In this document: one piece after another, positions 1-8,274 of the stretch
Layout of the letters: each line of letters begins with the position of its first letter
Numbering within the stretch: position 1 is the first letter of the stretch
From: JBBKWU01 sp037969035
Lineage (GTDB): Bacteria; Pseudomonadota; Alphaproteobacteria; Micavibrionales; Micavibrionaceae
NCBI GenBank assembly: GCA_037969035.1
Contig: JBBKWU010000002.1
Location: forward strand, 186,001-250,000
Direction of reading: 5' to 3'
DNA length: 64,000 nt
The notes under the pieces: model-generated
Seen by the model: only the letters and a program-made list of their open reading frames with translations
The model's database searches: none
Told to the model about the DNA's origin: nothing
Translations under genes and position numbers: made by a program

Positions 1-1
1 T

Positions 2-265
2 AACACCGAAATCCAAGGCATGAACGGAGAAACGTCACAATCGGGCGAGACCAGCATGAAGTTTAGCGATGCTGCATCAATGCGAAAAAAATGGCAACCG
101 ATTTTGAAAGAACACATCGAATGGCTGGAAGAACAGTGTGAACTCCATGACTGCCAATTATTAGTGCGCCGCAAAGACGAGCCCCGCGAAAAAGTACTCA
201 TCCAACTATTAGAAGATGACCATATTGACCCTGTCGCGGAGTTACTGCCCCACTTAAAGCTGTAA
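2..265 (+). CDS. C-terminal end of an unrecognised protein (probably 5'-truncated by the window)
   Basis: The frame is open from base 2 to a TAA at 263-265, so the start may lie upstream of the window. In-frame ATGs occur at 20 and 56, but neither has a convincing ribosome-binding site. The visible part is hydrophilic, with a charged helical stretch (KEHIEWLEEQCELHDCQL) and an acidic end (LLEDDHIDPVAELLPHLKL). I do not recognise the family. It lies 42 bases ahead of the Gln/Glu/Met-rich exported protein on the same strand, so the two may be cotranscribed. Coding status is reasonably likely from codon use and position; the function is unknown. Confidence 0.5.
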   Translation, partial: NTEIQGMNGETSQSGETSMKFSDAASMRKKWQPILKEHIEWLEEQCELHDCQLLVRRKDEPREKVLIQLLEDDHIDPVAELLPHLKL

Positions 266-307
266 TAAAATTCGTAATAATAACCAAAAAAGATCAAAGA
301 GAAAAAC

Positions 308-3300
308 ATGAAGGCCAGTGCATTTACATCCAGAATTCTCCTCAGCGCTTTTTTAAGCGGGAGCGCCACCTTTGGTGCGTTGGCCGATACGGAAGTGCCC
401 GTAGTGGAAGCTCCTATCGCGGCGCCTCTAACCGAGCAATTTGAGCGTGCTGCGTCATGTGAGCCTGTCATATACAAGCCATACATCACCGAAGACCACT
501 GGAACACCGCTCGTGAACGCTGGCAAAACGAACCGAGCGCTCTTGAAGATGAGGCGTTTCTAGAGAGATGGATTTTGAGAAATTTTGGCCTGCTTGGTGA
601 AAGTATCGGGATACCTGATTTAAAATCGCACCCACTCGCAGGACGGCAGATACAAATTAACGCGAGCGGCACCGACTTTCTAAATAAAGAGGGTGTCAGT
701 CAATTTGTGACGTGCACACTACCTGCACAAGGTTACTTTAACGATATTAATTACGAATTGGCTGTTATTCGTGGCGACCTTGCGGAATATTCACTTAAAA
801 TGTCTCCTGAAGAGTTTTTTGCTGCACAATTTCCGACCATTTTGGATCATTACGATTCAATTGTGCTGACGCATGAACAAGACATCTTGAATTCTGATAA
901 TATTGATCGGCTTGAAGCGGCCCGCTACCTTTTTGCCGATGCCGAAAATATGAATGATGTCGGTAATATTATTGATGAGCTCTGGAGTCTTATGATGGCA
1001 CTGGAAGAAGATCATCTAACTGCTGCAGAGAAAATGATGCTTGACGCGCGCGATGAGTTCAGAGACCTCCGTCGCGATAATTTCATGAACCAAGAAGACC
1101 TTGAAAAATTCATCGAAGACGCCTTTGAAGCAATGGATGAGCACCTCAAAGAACAAATTGAACAAGCCGAAGCAGACGGAAACGAAGAGCTTAAAAAGCA
1201 ACTTGAAGAGATGCGTGAACAACTTCAAGAGCTTATGGAGGCCATGCAAAATAACGAAGAAAAAGATAAAAATGATGCTTGGGACACCATGGAAATGATG
1301 CAAGAGATGATGCAACAATCCATGCAAAATTCTCCAACACCTCAATCCATGCAAAATATGCAACAAATGATGCAACAAATGATGCAACAAATGATGGAGC
1401 AACAAACCAATGAACTTCTTGAAGAGCAGTTAGAGCTTCTTGACGACACCGACATGACGGAGCAGGAAAAGCAAGAATCACTCGAGAAAATAAGAGAGAG
1501 CTTGGATCAACACGCTGAGCAGCTTGAAGAACGCACGGACACTGTCAAAGAGCGCGTTCAAAACGAGCTAGAACAGCTAGAATCTGATAACCAAGCTGAA
1601 GATACAGAGCAGCTTGAAAACCTGACCGAACAACTTGAAAACTTTACCGAGCAGCTAGAACGACGCGCAGAAGAACAACGCAGAAACGAAGTAAATCGTG
1701 CTGAGGAAATACAAGAAAAACTTGATGCGATGGGACAAGACGGTGAGCCAGAGGATCCGTCAATACGTAATGCGTTAGAAGAAGAGCAAAGACAAATTCT
1801 TGAAAACCTTGAAGCGTTGGATAAAGTCCAAGAAAACATAGATAAAGCACAAGACACACTCAGTGACACCGAAAACCTGACCTTGCCAAAGGCAAGAAGG
1901 GTTTTGACCGATATGGAAAAAGCATTAAAGTCGCTGGAAGAGCTACGCCAAAATTCAGAAAGCTCTAATTCAGAAACCGCGCCTGAAAATGGTGAAAACG
2001 GCCAACAGCCACCGTCAGAACAACAAGATGGTCAACCTCAAACATCACCACAGGACGGTTCACAAGAGCCACCGGAACAAGGCGGAAACCAACAACCACC
2101 GCCATCCACAGGCGAGCCACAAGATGGCAGTCGACCGCAACAGCAAGAACAATCACCACAAGCTCCTTCTGATGAGGAACTTGAGGAAATGGTTAAGCAA
2201 CTGGAAAATCAACTGCGGGATATGCAGGAGAACCAGCGACAAAACCGTCAAGAAGAGAACCAGACGAAACAAGAAATGCGCAGCCTTGATAACCTTGAGA
2301 AAAAAATCCAAGAGTTACGCGAACGCTTACAGGAAGAATTAACCGAAGAAGAAATCCAAGAAATCATTAAAGAGCTGGGTGAAACACAGCAAGAATTGAT
2401 GGAGCAAGAAGAAACAGACATGACAGCCCTGCAACAGGGAATTATGCAGCTTGTTTCACAATTAGAAGACCGTGTTGATGAAGTCGGCGCAAAAGAATAC
2501 TTACTGGAAGCGCAAAACAGGAATAGTCAGGATACTGTTGCTGTCGCAAATGAACACGACAGCAATCAAAAATATGTCATGAAATTAGGAACAGAAATCG
2601 GGAATATTTTCGATGACGTTTCCGAACGTTTACAAAAAGACGCTCCGATGACCGAAGAAGAAGCCAAAGCAACAATCGAACGCCTTGGTGAAATCAAAGC
2701 AGAGCTTGACCGTATCCAGCCACCTGATGAGAATGACCAACAACAAGATCAATCTGGGCAGCAGCAGCAACAGCAACAGCAGCAACAACCATCACCAAGC
2801 GAGTTGATGCAAATGCTGCAAGAACTGATGAAAAAGGAAAATCAACAGCAGGAGCAGCAGCAAAACATGCAGCAAATGATGGAAGAAATGATGCAGAAAA
2901 GCCGCGAAATGCAGCAAAGGCAACAGCAAATGCAGCAGCAACTCGAAGAAATGCGCCAACAACTTGAACAGATGGGCGTTCCTCCTGAGCAAATTGATGA
3001 AATCATGAAGCAAATGCAGGAATCGAGCGATCAATTTGGCAAAGGAAAACCAGGCGGATCGAAACCGGGTCAAAATGGTGCGATTGACGGATTAATGCAG
3101 ATGCAACAGCAAATACAGCCAAAGCCAGGTCAAGGCAACGGTCAAGGCCCAGGCGTTGGCACGAACAGTACAGAAGGTAGATCAACGCAAGATCCCTCCG
3201 CCTACGATGCTGGTGAAGGACGTGAAGGAGAAATTGACCCTAACCTTTTGGACAACAATGCGCGTGCTATCCGTGATCAAATTAGAGACCTACTGGAAAG

Positions 3301-3382
3301 CAATGATAATTTAACGCCAAGAGTTCGTGACTTTTATGAAGACTTGATCAGAGACAACACGAGAACACCGCCGTCACCGTAG
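308..3382 (+). CDS. Exported Gln/Glu/Met-rich coiled-coil protein resembling the C-terminal half of TIGR02302
   Basis: The 1024-residue protein starts with a signal peptide (about residues 1-26, cleavage after GALA), so it should act in the periplasm. An N-terminal part of about 200 residues carries two cysteines and is not recognised. From about residue 220 the segment DELWSLMMALEEDHLTAAEK matches the style of the alphaproteobacterial TIGR02302/DUF4175 family where its low-complexity helix region begins. It then runs as long charged coiled coil with Met/Gln blocks (repeated MMQQ, and poly-Gln near residue 820), a Gly/Pro-rich linker, and a final domain (RDQIRDLLESNDNLTPRVRDF) typical of that family's end. 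TIGR02302 proteins are normally one chain with an N-terminal membrane domain; here that part is encoded separately on the opposite strand next door. Role unknown. An AAAGAG sequence sits just before the ATG. Confidence 0.8.
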   Translation: MKASAFTSRILLSAFLSGSATFGALADTEVPVVEAPIAAPLTEQFERAASCEPVIYKPYITEDHWNTARERWQNEPSALEDEAFLERWILRNFGLLGESIGIPDLKSHPLAGRQIQINASGTDFLNKEGVSQFVTCTLPAQGYFNDINYELAVIRGDLAEYSLKMSPEEFFAAQFPTILDHYDSIVLTHEQDILNSDNIDRLEAARYLFADAENMNDVGNIIDELWSLMMALEEDHLTAAEKMMLDARDEFRDLRRDNFMNQEDLEKFIEDAFEAMDEHLKEQIEQAEADGNEELKKQLEEMREQLQELMEAMQNNEEKDKNDAWDTMEMMQEMMQQSMQNSPTPQSMQNMQQMMQQMMQQMMEQQTNELLEEQLELLDDTDMTEQEKQESLEKIRESLDQHAEQLEERTDTVKERVQNELEQLESDNQAEDTEQLENLTEQLENFTEQLERRAEEQRRNEVNRAEEIQEKLDAMGQDGEPEDPSIRNALEEEQRQILENLEALDKVQENIDKAQDTLSDTENLTLPKARRVLTDMEKALKSLEELRQNSESSNSETAPENGENGQQPPSEQQDGQPQTSPQDGSQEPPEQGGNQQPPPSTGEPQDGSRPQQQEQSPQAPSDEELEEMVKQLENQLRDMQENQRQNRQEENQTKQEMRSLDNLEKKIQELRERLQEELTEEEIQEIIKELGETQQELMEQEETDMTALQQGIMQLVSQLEDRVDEVGAKEYLLEAQNRNSQDTVAVANEHDSNQKYVMKLGTEIGNIFDDVSERLQKDAPMTEEEAKATIERLGEIKAELDRIQPPDENDQQQDQSGQQQQQQQQQQPSPSELMQMLQELMKKENQQQEQQQNMQQMMEEMMQKSREMQQRQQQMQQQLEEMRQQLEQMGVPPEQIDEIMKQMQESSDQFGKGKPGGSKPGQNGAIDGLMQMQQQIQPKPGQGNGQGPGVGTNSTEGRSTQDPSAYDAGEGREGEIDPNLLDNNARAIRDQIRDLLESNDNLTPRVRDFYEDLIRDNTRTPPSP

Positions 3383-3409
3383 TTGTTAAATTTATTATGT
3401 AGAAACACA

Positions 3410-3434
3410 AAACGCCGCAAATTTTGCGGCGTTT
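3410..3434. terminator. Bidirectional rho-independent terminator
   Basis: An 11-bp perfect stem (AAACGCCGCAA / TTGCGGCGTTT) with a 3-base loop lies between two convergent genes. It is followed by CTTTATT on the plus strand and by TTGTGTTT on the minus strand, so it can serve both. Confidence 0.85.
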
Positions 3435-3465
3435 CTTTATTGGCACATACTACAATTATAAGCTA

Positions 3466-4593
3466 TTAACGGCAGAAACTGTTGGCTTGAACAGGAACCG
3501 TCGGTAAAACAGCCTGCTCCGGTGGCTCAGCATCAACACTCGTGCCCGGCACCACTAAATTAATTTGCCCACTTCTTATACCAAAATCATCTTCAGCCTT
3601 ACAGCGCAATCGCAAACTACTGTCAACAGAATCATACAAATCAGTAATTTCAACGACAGGCGGCATATCAGGTGTTACAAAAACCTGCCATGATGGCCCA
3701 CTTTCAATTTGAATCTCATAAGAGACGTCCGTGAGCTGCGATGTCTGATATTGATAATTAATTGTACCATCCGCGCCCTTAATTTCTTTGGCAATACCCA
3801 AAGGTTGTCCGTTTACAGTCACGAGCGGCATACTTCCCAAAACAGAAATATGTAACTCACTTTGTTCATGTACATCGCTAACATCTACAGGATCAGAGGT
3901 GTTCACATGGTCATTCATATTAGACAAATAATAAGTTTGGGCTGAATCAATGCCATCTGGCGGTTTAATCCATGCGATAACATTAGGTGGCGGCACAGGC
4001 ACAGGTGGCGCTGTAAAGTTAAAAGCTTCTTGAAAACGTGACATACCGTTATCACCTGCTGTATAAGCAGATATCCCAAGGCCTAAAGATAGTACCAATC
4101 CTGCTGTAAGTGCGTAAGCTGATATTTTTGGTTTTGGTGCCCCTACAGAAATTTTATCCATTTTTTCTTTGGTTGTGCGCTCAACATAGCTCTTCCAATT
4201 TAGCTTACTTGCCTCCGTCGCTTCGCTAGAAACATCCGTGGAAAGCATCGTTGCTGGAAGTACTGCGGCGTCACCAGAGCGTTCATTAAGGCGTCTTAAA
4301 GCATCCTTACGATTAACTTTGAACGGGTTTTTATTGCCCACAAAAGGGATAGGCGCAATTGCAGCCAACGCAATCAAACCAAGGACGTATGGGCGCGCGG
4401 CGTGTGGTATATAGTCCCAGACCCCTACCAATGTTGCCGTGCTGGCGGCAAGCGCCGTATAAAGAGGTGGAACAAAACGCGGGGTAAGCTCTTCAACAAA
4501 TAGTGACGTCTGTTGCCAAAACGCCTTACGTCGAAATTGTTTATGCAGCCTCTCGGTTTCAGGGCTTAATATAGTTTTATTATCGTTAGAAAT
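3466..4593 (-). CDS. DUF4175/TIGR02302-like membrane protein (N-terminal half of the family), probable ATT start
   Basis: The reading frame resembles the N-terminal half of TIGR02302: a basic amphipathic start (ERLHKQFRRKAFW), hydrophobic segments (PPLYTALAASTATLVGVW, then YVLGLIALAAIAPIPFV), a third membrane segment (ISAYALTAGLVLSLGLGISA) and an Ig-like part with PPVVEITDLYD and RLRCKAEDDFGI. It stops at about residue 375, where the family usually continues into Gln-rich coiled coil; that part is carried by the convergent gene at 308-3382. The start is unusual. Homologous-looking sequence extends well upstream of the TTG at 4431, a TAA closes the frame at about 4611-4613, and no ATG, GTG or TTG lies early enough. 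An ATT at 4591-4593 sits 5 bases after GGGAGG, so ATT is the best start (as in infC), unless a base is wrong. Probable inner-membrane partner of the exported protein; role unknown. Confidence 0.75.
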   Translation of the reverse strand: MSNDNKTILSPETERLHKQFRRKAFWQQTSLFVEELTPRFVPPLYTALAASTATLVGVWDYIPHAARPYVLGLIALAAIAPIPFVGNKNPFKVNRKDALRRLNERSGDAAVLPATMLSTDVSSEATEASKLNWKSYVERTTKEKMDKISVGAPKPKISAYALTAGLVLSLGLGISAYTAGDNGMSRFQEAFNFTAPPVPVPPPNVIAWIKPPDGIDSAQTYYLSNMNDHVNTSDPVDVSDVHEQSELHISVLGSMPLVTVNGQPLGIAKEIKGADGTINYQYQTSQLTDVSYEIQIESGPSWQVFVTPDMPPVVEITDLYDSVDSSLRLRCKAEDDFGIRSGQINLVVPGTSVDAEPPEQAVLPTVPVQANSFCR

Positions 4594-4625
4594 AGTCGCC
4601 TCCCTGGCACATTATTATTATTTTA

Positions 4626-4653
4626 TTGATTAGAAAATAGGGTATTCCATAAA
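4626..4653 (+). promoter_or_regulatory. Possible promoter of the acyl-CoA ligase gene
   Basis: TTGATT and CATAAA are separated by 16 bases (4 of 6 matches each to the sigma-70 boxes). This is a weak match in an AT-rich stretch, so confidence is low. Confidence 0.3.
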
Positions 4654-4672
4654 AACAATGTTGGTCAAGAGA

Positions 4673-4702
4673 TTTTGTAAAATAACGCGCTATATTACAA
4701 AA
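4673..4702. promoter_or_regulatory. Palindrome upstream of the acyl-CoA ligase gene (possible operator)
   Basis: Perfect 8-base arms TTTTGTAA and TTACAAAA lie 14 bases apart, just downstream of the possible promoter and ahead of the acyl-CoA ligase gene. The layout fits a binding site for a dimeric repressor. No terminator-type T-run suited to the upstream minus-strand gene is present. The regulator is not identifiable. Confidence 0.4.
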
Positions 4703-4836
4703 ATCTGCGGCACAAATACATAAACTGACGCATGCATTATAAAAACGCGCCTCTTCCCTCACATTATAAGCTTTACGTTATGCCGCCATATTGCTATGAA
4801 GAAGAAATAATAAAAATAATGGAATCAGGGATAATC

Positions 4837-6711
4837 ATGACAAAGCCTCAAAAGCTTGCTATTGCAAATGGCGAAACATTACAGGGTAAATACCCTGAGG
4901 GCATCGCTTGGGACTCACTAAACACGCCTTATCTTCGTACATTCACGGCAGCTACGCTATTAAGCGAAGGCTTAGCGCGCAATTCCAAAGGAACCGCCAT
5001 TGATTTCATGGGTAAAAAAATCACTTATGGCGAGCTCGATACTTTCGTCCGTCAAGCCGCGACAGGATTGCAGAAAATGGGCGTCAAAAAAGGTACTAAA
5101 ATTGGCCTGTATATGCCCAATACGCCCTATTACCCCATCATGTTTATGGCCGCGCTATCCATCGGTGCGACAATTGTCAATTTTAGCCCGCTTTATAGCG
5201 AGGAAGAGCTTGCGACACAAATCAAAGACAGCGATACCGAAATTATGGTGACGATGGATTTGAAAGATTTCTTCGGTAAATGCGAATCCTTGCGTGAAAA
5301 AGGGATTTTGCAAAATATCATTAAATGTGACCTTGATAAAATGCTGCCGCCACTTAAGGCCACGCTATACAAACTCTTTAAAGCTTCGGACATTGCGCAT
5401 CCGAAGAATGATTATAACCACATTGCGTTTTCAGACCTTATCGACAACGGCATAAACTATAGAAAACCAAAATTCGGCGCGGATGACATTGCAGTGCTTC
5501 AATACACAGGCGGCACAACAGGCACACCAAAGGGCACAATGCTTACTCACTTCAATTTAGTTGCCAACGCACACCAAATTGCACAATTCTTTGCCGCCAA
5601 CGAGCACACCCCCAAAGATGCCATGACCATCGGGCAAAGCACAGAGCGTGTATTGGCGACAATCCCCTATTTCCATGTTTATGGAATGATGACGGCTATG
5701 CTAGCCCCCCTACAATCAGGAAACGAAATTTTAATGTTGCCCAACCCGCGCGATATTCCCGCAACGTTGAAAGCAATTCATAGTAACAAACCGACCATCG
5801 CGCCGCTTGTACCACGCCTCATTCAAGCCATCGACGAAAGTCCGAAAACAGCGTGGCAAGCATTCAAAGCGGACAAAAAAAACGGTTTTCTCAAACGCAC
5901 CTTTAACGCGCTAACGAACTATCCTTTACTGCGCCCCTTTGATTTAAGTAGCATTAAAGGTGTTATATCGGGCGGCGCTGCACTTCCGACAGCCACCGCA
6001 GAATCATTTGAAAAAATGGTTGGGCGTACAAATATTATCCTACAGGCCTATGGTCTATCTGAAACATCACCATTCGCTGCGAGTAATCCAGGCCATGGCG
6101 CGAATAAATCTGCATCTGTCGGCTTACCTTGCCCTGGAACAGAAATAAAAATCGCCGATCCAAACGATCCTGACAAAATCATGAACATTGGCGAAATGGG
6201 TGAGATTTGCATTCGTGGCCCTCAAGTATTTAAAGGCTACTACGGAAAGCCCGAAGAAAGTGCGCAAGTTCTTACCAAAGATGGCTGGTTCCTTACGGGC
6301 GATCTCGGTCACTTGGACGACGATATGTATGTTCATATTACAGATCGCAAAAAACGAATGATTATTGTGAACGGTGAAAATGTTTATCCAAACCAAATAG
6401 AAAACAAAGTCACTAAACACCCATCCATCGCAGAATGCGTTGTTATCGGACTACCCGATGAAAGCGCAGGTGAAGCCGCCAAAATTTTTATCCGTTTCAA
6501 AAACAATGCGGCACAACCTTCAGAACAGGAGTTACGTAGCTTTTTGAAAGACAGCCTCAGCCGTTCCGAAATGCCCAAATATTTTGAGTTTGTGGAAGAA
6601 GAGCTTCCCAAAACATCTGTAGGGAAACCTGACTGGAAAACCTTGCAAGACACGGAACGTGCTAAATTAACCACAAAACCGACTACACAACGGACACCTC
6701 TCGTCCCCTAA
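4837..6711 (+). CDS. fadD: Long-chain acyl-CoA synthetase (AMP-forming)
   Basis: The enzyme activates fatty acids with ATP and CoA through an acyl-adenylate, feeding beta-oxidation or lipid synthesis. The adenylate-forming fold is clear: YTGGTTGTPKG phosphate-binding loop near residue 222, an AYGLSETSP motif, GDLGHLDDD near residue 487, and ITDRKKRMIIVNGENVYP followed by the C-terminal catalytic lysine region (PKTSVGKPDWKTL). The frame is open from an ATG at 4732, but the ATG at 4837 is preceded by CAGGG at a good distance and gives an N-terminus (MTKPQKLAIA) of the usual kind; 4819 is another option. This leaves 624 residues, slightly longer than typical FadD. The beta-oxidation genes at 18.6-22.7 kb are natural partners. 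The exact chain-length preference cannot be read. Confidence 0.9.
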   Translation: MTKPQKLAIANGETLQGKYPEGIAWDSLNTPYLRTFTAATLLSEGLARNSKGTAIDFMGKKITYGELDTFVRQAATGLQKMGVKKGTKIGLYMPNTPYYPIMFMAALSIGATIVNFSPLYSEEELATQIKDSDTEIMVTMDLKDFFGKCESLREKGILQNIIKCDLDKMLPPLKATLYKLFKASDIAHPKNDYNHIAFSDLIDNGINYRKPKFGADDIAVLQYTGGTTGTPKGTMLTHFNLVANAHQIAQFFAANEHTPKDAMTIGQSTERVLATIPYFHVYGMMTAMLAPLQSGNEILMLPNPRDIPATLKAIHSNKPTIAPLVPRLIQAIDESPKTAWQAFKADKKNGFLKRTFNALTNYPLLRPFDLSSIKGVISGGAALPTATAESFEKMVGRTNIILQAYGLSETSPFAASNPGHGANKSASVGLPCPGTEIKIADPNDPDKIMNIGEMGEICIRGPQVFKGYYGKPEESAQVLTKDGWFLTGDLGHLDDDMYVHITDRKKRMIIVNGENVYPNQIENKVTKHPSIAECVVIGLPDESAGEAAKIFIRFKNNAAQPSEQELRSFLKDSLSRSEMPKYFEFVEEELPKTSVGKPDWKTLQDTERAKLTTKPTTQRTPLVP

Positions 6712-6740
6712 GGCATGCTACACTACGAGCCTTCTCATAC

Positions 6741-6770
6741 AACGGACAGGGAACTTTTTCTCTGACCGTT
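6741..6770 (+). terminator. Probable terminator after the acyl-CoA ligase gene
   Basis: Arms AACGGACAG and CTGACCGTT pair with one A-A mismatch around a 12-base loop and are followed by the T-rich CGTTTGTTAATT. Confidence 0.5.
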
Positions 6771-6823
6771 CGTTTGTTAATTGGAAACTATATTAATGAA
6801 TTTTAGTTAAGAGGGAAAAGACC

Positions 6824-7171
6824 ATGAAAAGCAAAACAATCATCGCGTTAACAGTTGGCGCGGCTATTTTAGTAGGCGCTACTGCGGCAGCAAGTGCCTA
6901 TTTCATCAATTCGTCTGAAAAAGACAGTGTTTCATCAAGTGCTACGGCACAGCATGAAAGCGTGACATACAACCAACCCAGACAAGCCCCGCTACCTGCC
7001 TGTGACGACGATAACATCGTTGGCAAAGTAATCGGTGGTGCTGCGGGCGGTGTTGCTGGCAGTCAAGTTGGTAAGGGGAACGGCAAAACAGCCGCGACCA
7101 TTGGCGGAACTGTGGCTGGCTCACTAATCGGTGAAGAATACCTGCCAACAAAAAATGTGACTTGTCGTTAA
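6824..7171 (+). CDS. Glycine-zipper 2TM-domain envelope protein
   Basis: The 115-residue protein has an N-terminal membrane anchor or signal segment (TIIALTVGAAILVGATAAASAYF) and a C-terminal glycine-zipper block (VGKVIGGAAGGVAGSQVGKG, then AATIGGTVAGSLIGEEY), the pattern of the Rickettsia 17-kDa antigen/SlyB-type domain. Two cysteines (PLPACDDD and the final NVTCR) could form a disulfide. There is no lipobox cysteine. The start has AAGAGGGAAAAG upstream. Such proteins sit in the cell envelope and affect its integrity; a more exact role is not known. It is monocistronic between two terminators. Confidence 0.8.
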   Translation: MKSKTIIALTVGAAILVGATAAASAYFINSSEKDSVSSSATAQHESVTYNQPRQAPLPACDDDNIVGKVIGGAAGGVAGSQVGKGNGKTAATIGGTVAGSLIGEEYLPTKNVTCR

Positions 7172-7193
7172 GCGAGACATGTAAACGAATATA

Positions 7194-7226
7194 CAAGGCG
7201 GGATGGTTTCAAATCACCCAGCCTTG
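7194..7226. terminator. Terminator shared by the glycine-zipper gene and metA
   Basis: CAAGGC and GCCTTG arms, with a further inner GG/CC pair, are followed by GGTTTATTTGT on the plus strand. The hairpin ends 2 bases from the metA stop codon, so it probably serves both convergent genes. Confidence 0.6.
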
Positions 7227-7228
7227 GT

Positions 7229-8158
7229 TTATTTGTACTTAAGGGATTTAAGATCTTTTAAATCATAAGGCGTGCCTTGATACACCATATTCAGCCAATT
7301 GGTGAATAACATCGTACGGTGCGCACGCCACATCACTGGCGGCGCACTTTGCGGATTATCATTAGGGAAATAATTATACGGTAGTGCCGTTGTTAGCCCT
7401 TGTTTAACATCACGCATATATTCATTTTTTAGCGTTTCGGCATCATATTCCAGATGGTTAAACATATAAACATGACGGCTTTCTTCGCTGCTTAACAAGC
7501 AAACGCCCGTCACATTAGATTCTAATAAAATTTTAAGACCCGTATGTGTCTCAACATCCTTTTTATGGATTTCGGTATGGCGCGACACTGGCACGTAAGA
7601 AATGTCATCAAACCCCGACACCAACGGGTCATACATATCTTTTATCTCATGCGGATAGATGCCGAAATGTTTTTCATCAACATCGTTTTTGTCAACGCCA
7701 TGGAAATGGTAAAGCGCGGCTTGTGCGCCCCAGCAAATAAAGAAACTGCTATAGACATTGCTCAAAGACCAATCAAAAATTTCCTGTAATTCTGGCCAAT
7801 AGACAACATCCTCGAACGGGATTTGCTCAACTGGTGCACCTGTGATAATCAGCGCGTCGAAACGCTCATGTTTCACATCTGCCCATGTTTTATAAAACGC
7901 ATCAATATGTTCGGACGGCGTATTACTGCCCTTATAACTGGCCGTACGGATAAACACGGGATCAACCTGCAACGGCGTTGATCCAAGCACTCGTAAAAGC
8001 TGCGTTTCTGTGCTGATTTTATCCGGCATAAGGTTTAGGAGCAGCACGCGTAACGGTCTTATATCCTGCGTCATCGCCTGTGTTTCAGAAATCACACGAA
8101 TGCGTTCTTTTTCAAGGATGGCTTTGGCCGGAAGATCATCTGGTATTCTAATTGGCAT
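7229..8158 (-). CDS. metA: Homoserine O-acetyltransferase of the MetA family
   Basis: MetA acylates homoserine in the first committed step of methionine synthesis. The 309-residue product (start MPIRIPDDLPA) has the same length and numbering as E. coli MetA: nucleophile Cys142 in FFICWGAQ, and His235 and Glu237 in YMFNHLEYD. Residue 111, in TGAPVE, is Glu. Work on the family has shown that Glu111 goes with acetyl-CoA and Gly111 with succinyl-CoA, so this enzyme is predicted to make O-acetylhomoserine despite the common MetA (succinyl) name. An in-frame GTG at 8182 was rejected because it lies inside the promoter: the -10 box ends 7 bases before the ATG at 8158. The gene is divergent from greB. 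Confidence 0.93.
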   Translation of the reverse strand: MPIRIPDDLPAKAILEKERIRVISETQAMTQDIRPLRVLLLNLMPDKISTETQLLRVLGSTPLQVDPVFIRTASYKGSNTPSEHIDAFYKTWADVKHERFDALIITGAPVEQIPFEDVVYWPELQEIFDWSLSNVYSSFFICWGAQAALYHFHGVDKNDVDEKHFGIYPHEIKDMYDPLVSGFDDISYVPVSRHTEIHKKDVETHTGLKILLESNVTGVCLLSSEESRHVYMFNHLEYDAETLKNEYMRDVKQGLTTALPYNYFPNDNPQSAPPVMWRAHRTMLFTNWLNMVYQGTPYDLKDLKSLKYK

Positions 8159-8165
8159 AGCGCAT

Positions 8166-8195
8166 GTTATAATGCAGCGCACAACATTACGTCAA
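8166..8195 (-). promoter_or_regulatory. metA promoter, probably giving a leaderless mRNA
   Basis: TTGACG, an 18-base spacer and TATAAC lie directly before metA. Seven bases separate the -10 box from the ATG, so transcription would start at or next to the A of the start codon and leave no room for a ribosome-binding site. Confidence 0.65.
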
Positions 8196-8223
8196 GAAAA
8201 TCATTCAACAAGCCTCACCATAA

Positions 8224-8253
8224 ATGGTTTTGAATTTTCTTTGAAAAAACCAT
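8224..8253 (+). promoter_or_regulatory. Hairpin-forming inverted repeat ahead of greB
   Basis: Perfect 8-base arms ATGGTTTT and AAAACCAT surround a 14-base loop 21 bases before the greB start. It could be a leader hairpin or an operator. No clear promoter could be assigned. Confidence 0.4.
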
Positions 8254-8274
8254 CGGATATGCTCAACTAAAAGT

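Noticed and set aside
1016..1405. Minus-strand open frame rich in His and Leu
   Set aside because: It is the mirror of the Met/Gln codon repeats of the plus-strand coiled-coil gene and has no ribosome-binding site.
4732..4836. Longer N-terminus for the acyl-CoA ligase
   Set aside because: The extra 35 residues do not resemble the family, and the ATG at 4837 has a better ribosome-binding site.
8159..8182. GTG start for metA
   Set aside because: It lies within the spacer and -10 box of the promoter, and MetA family proteins begin MPIRIPDDLPA.
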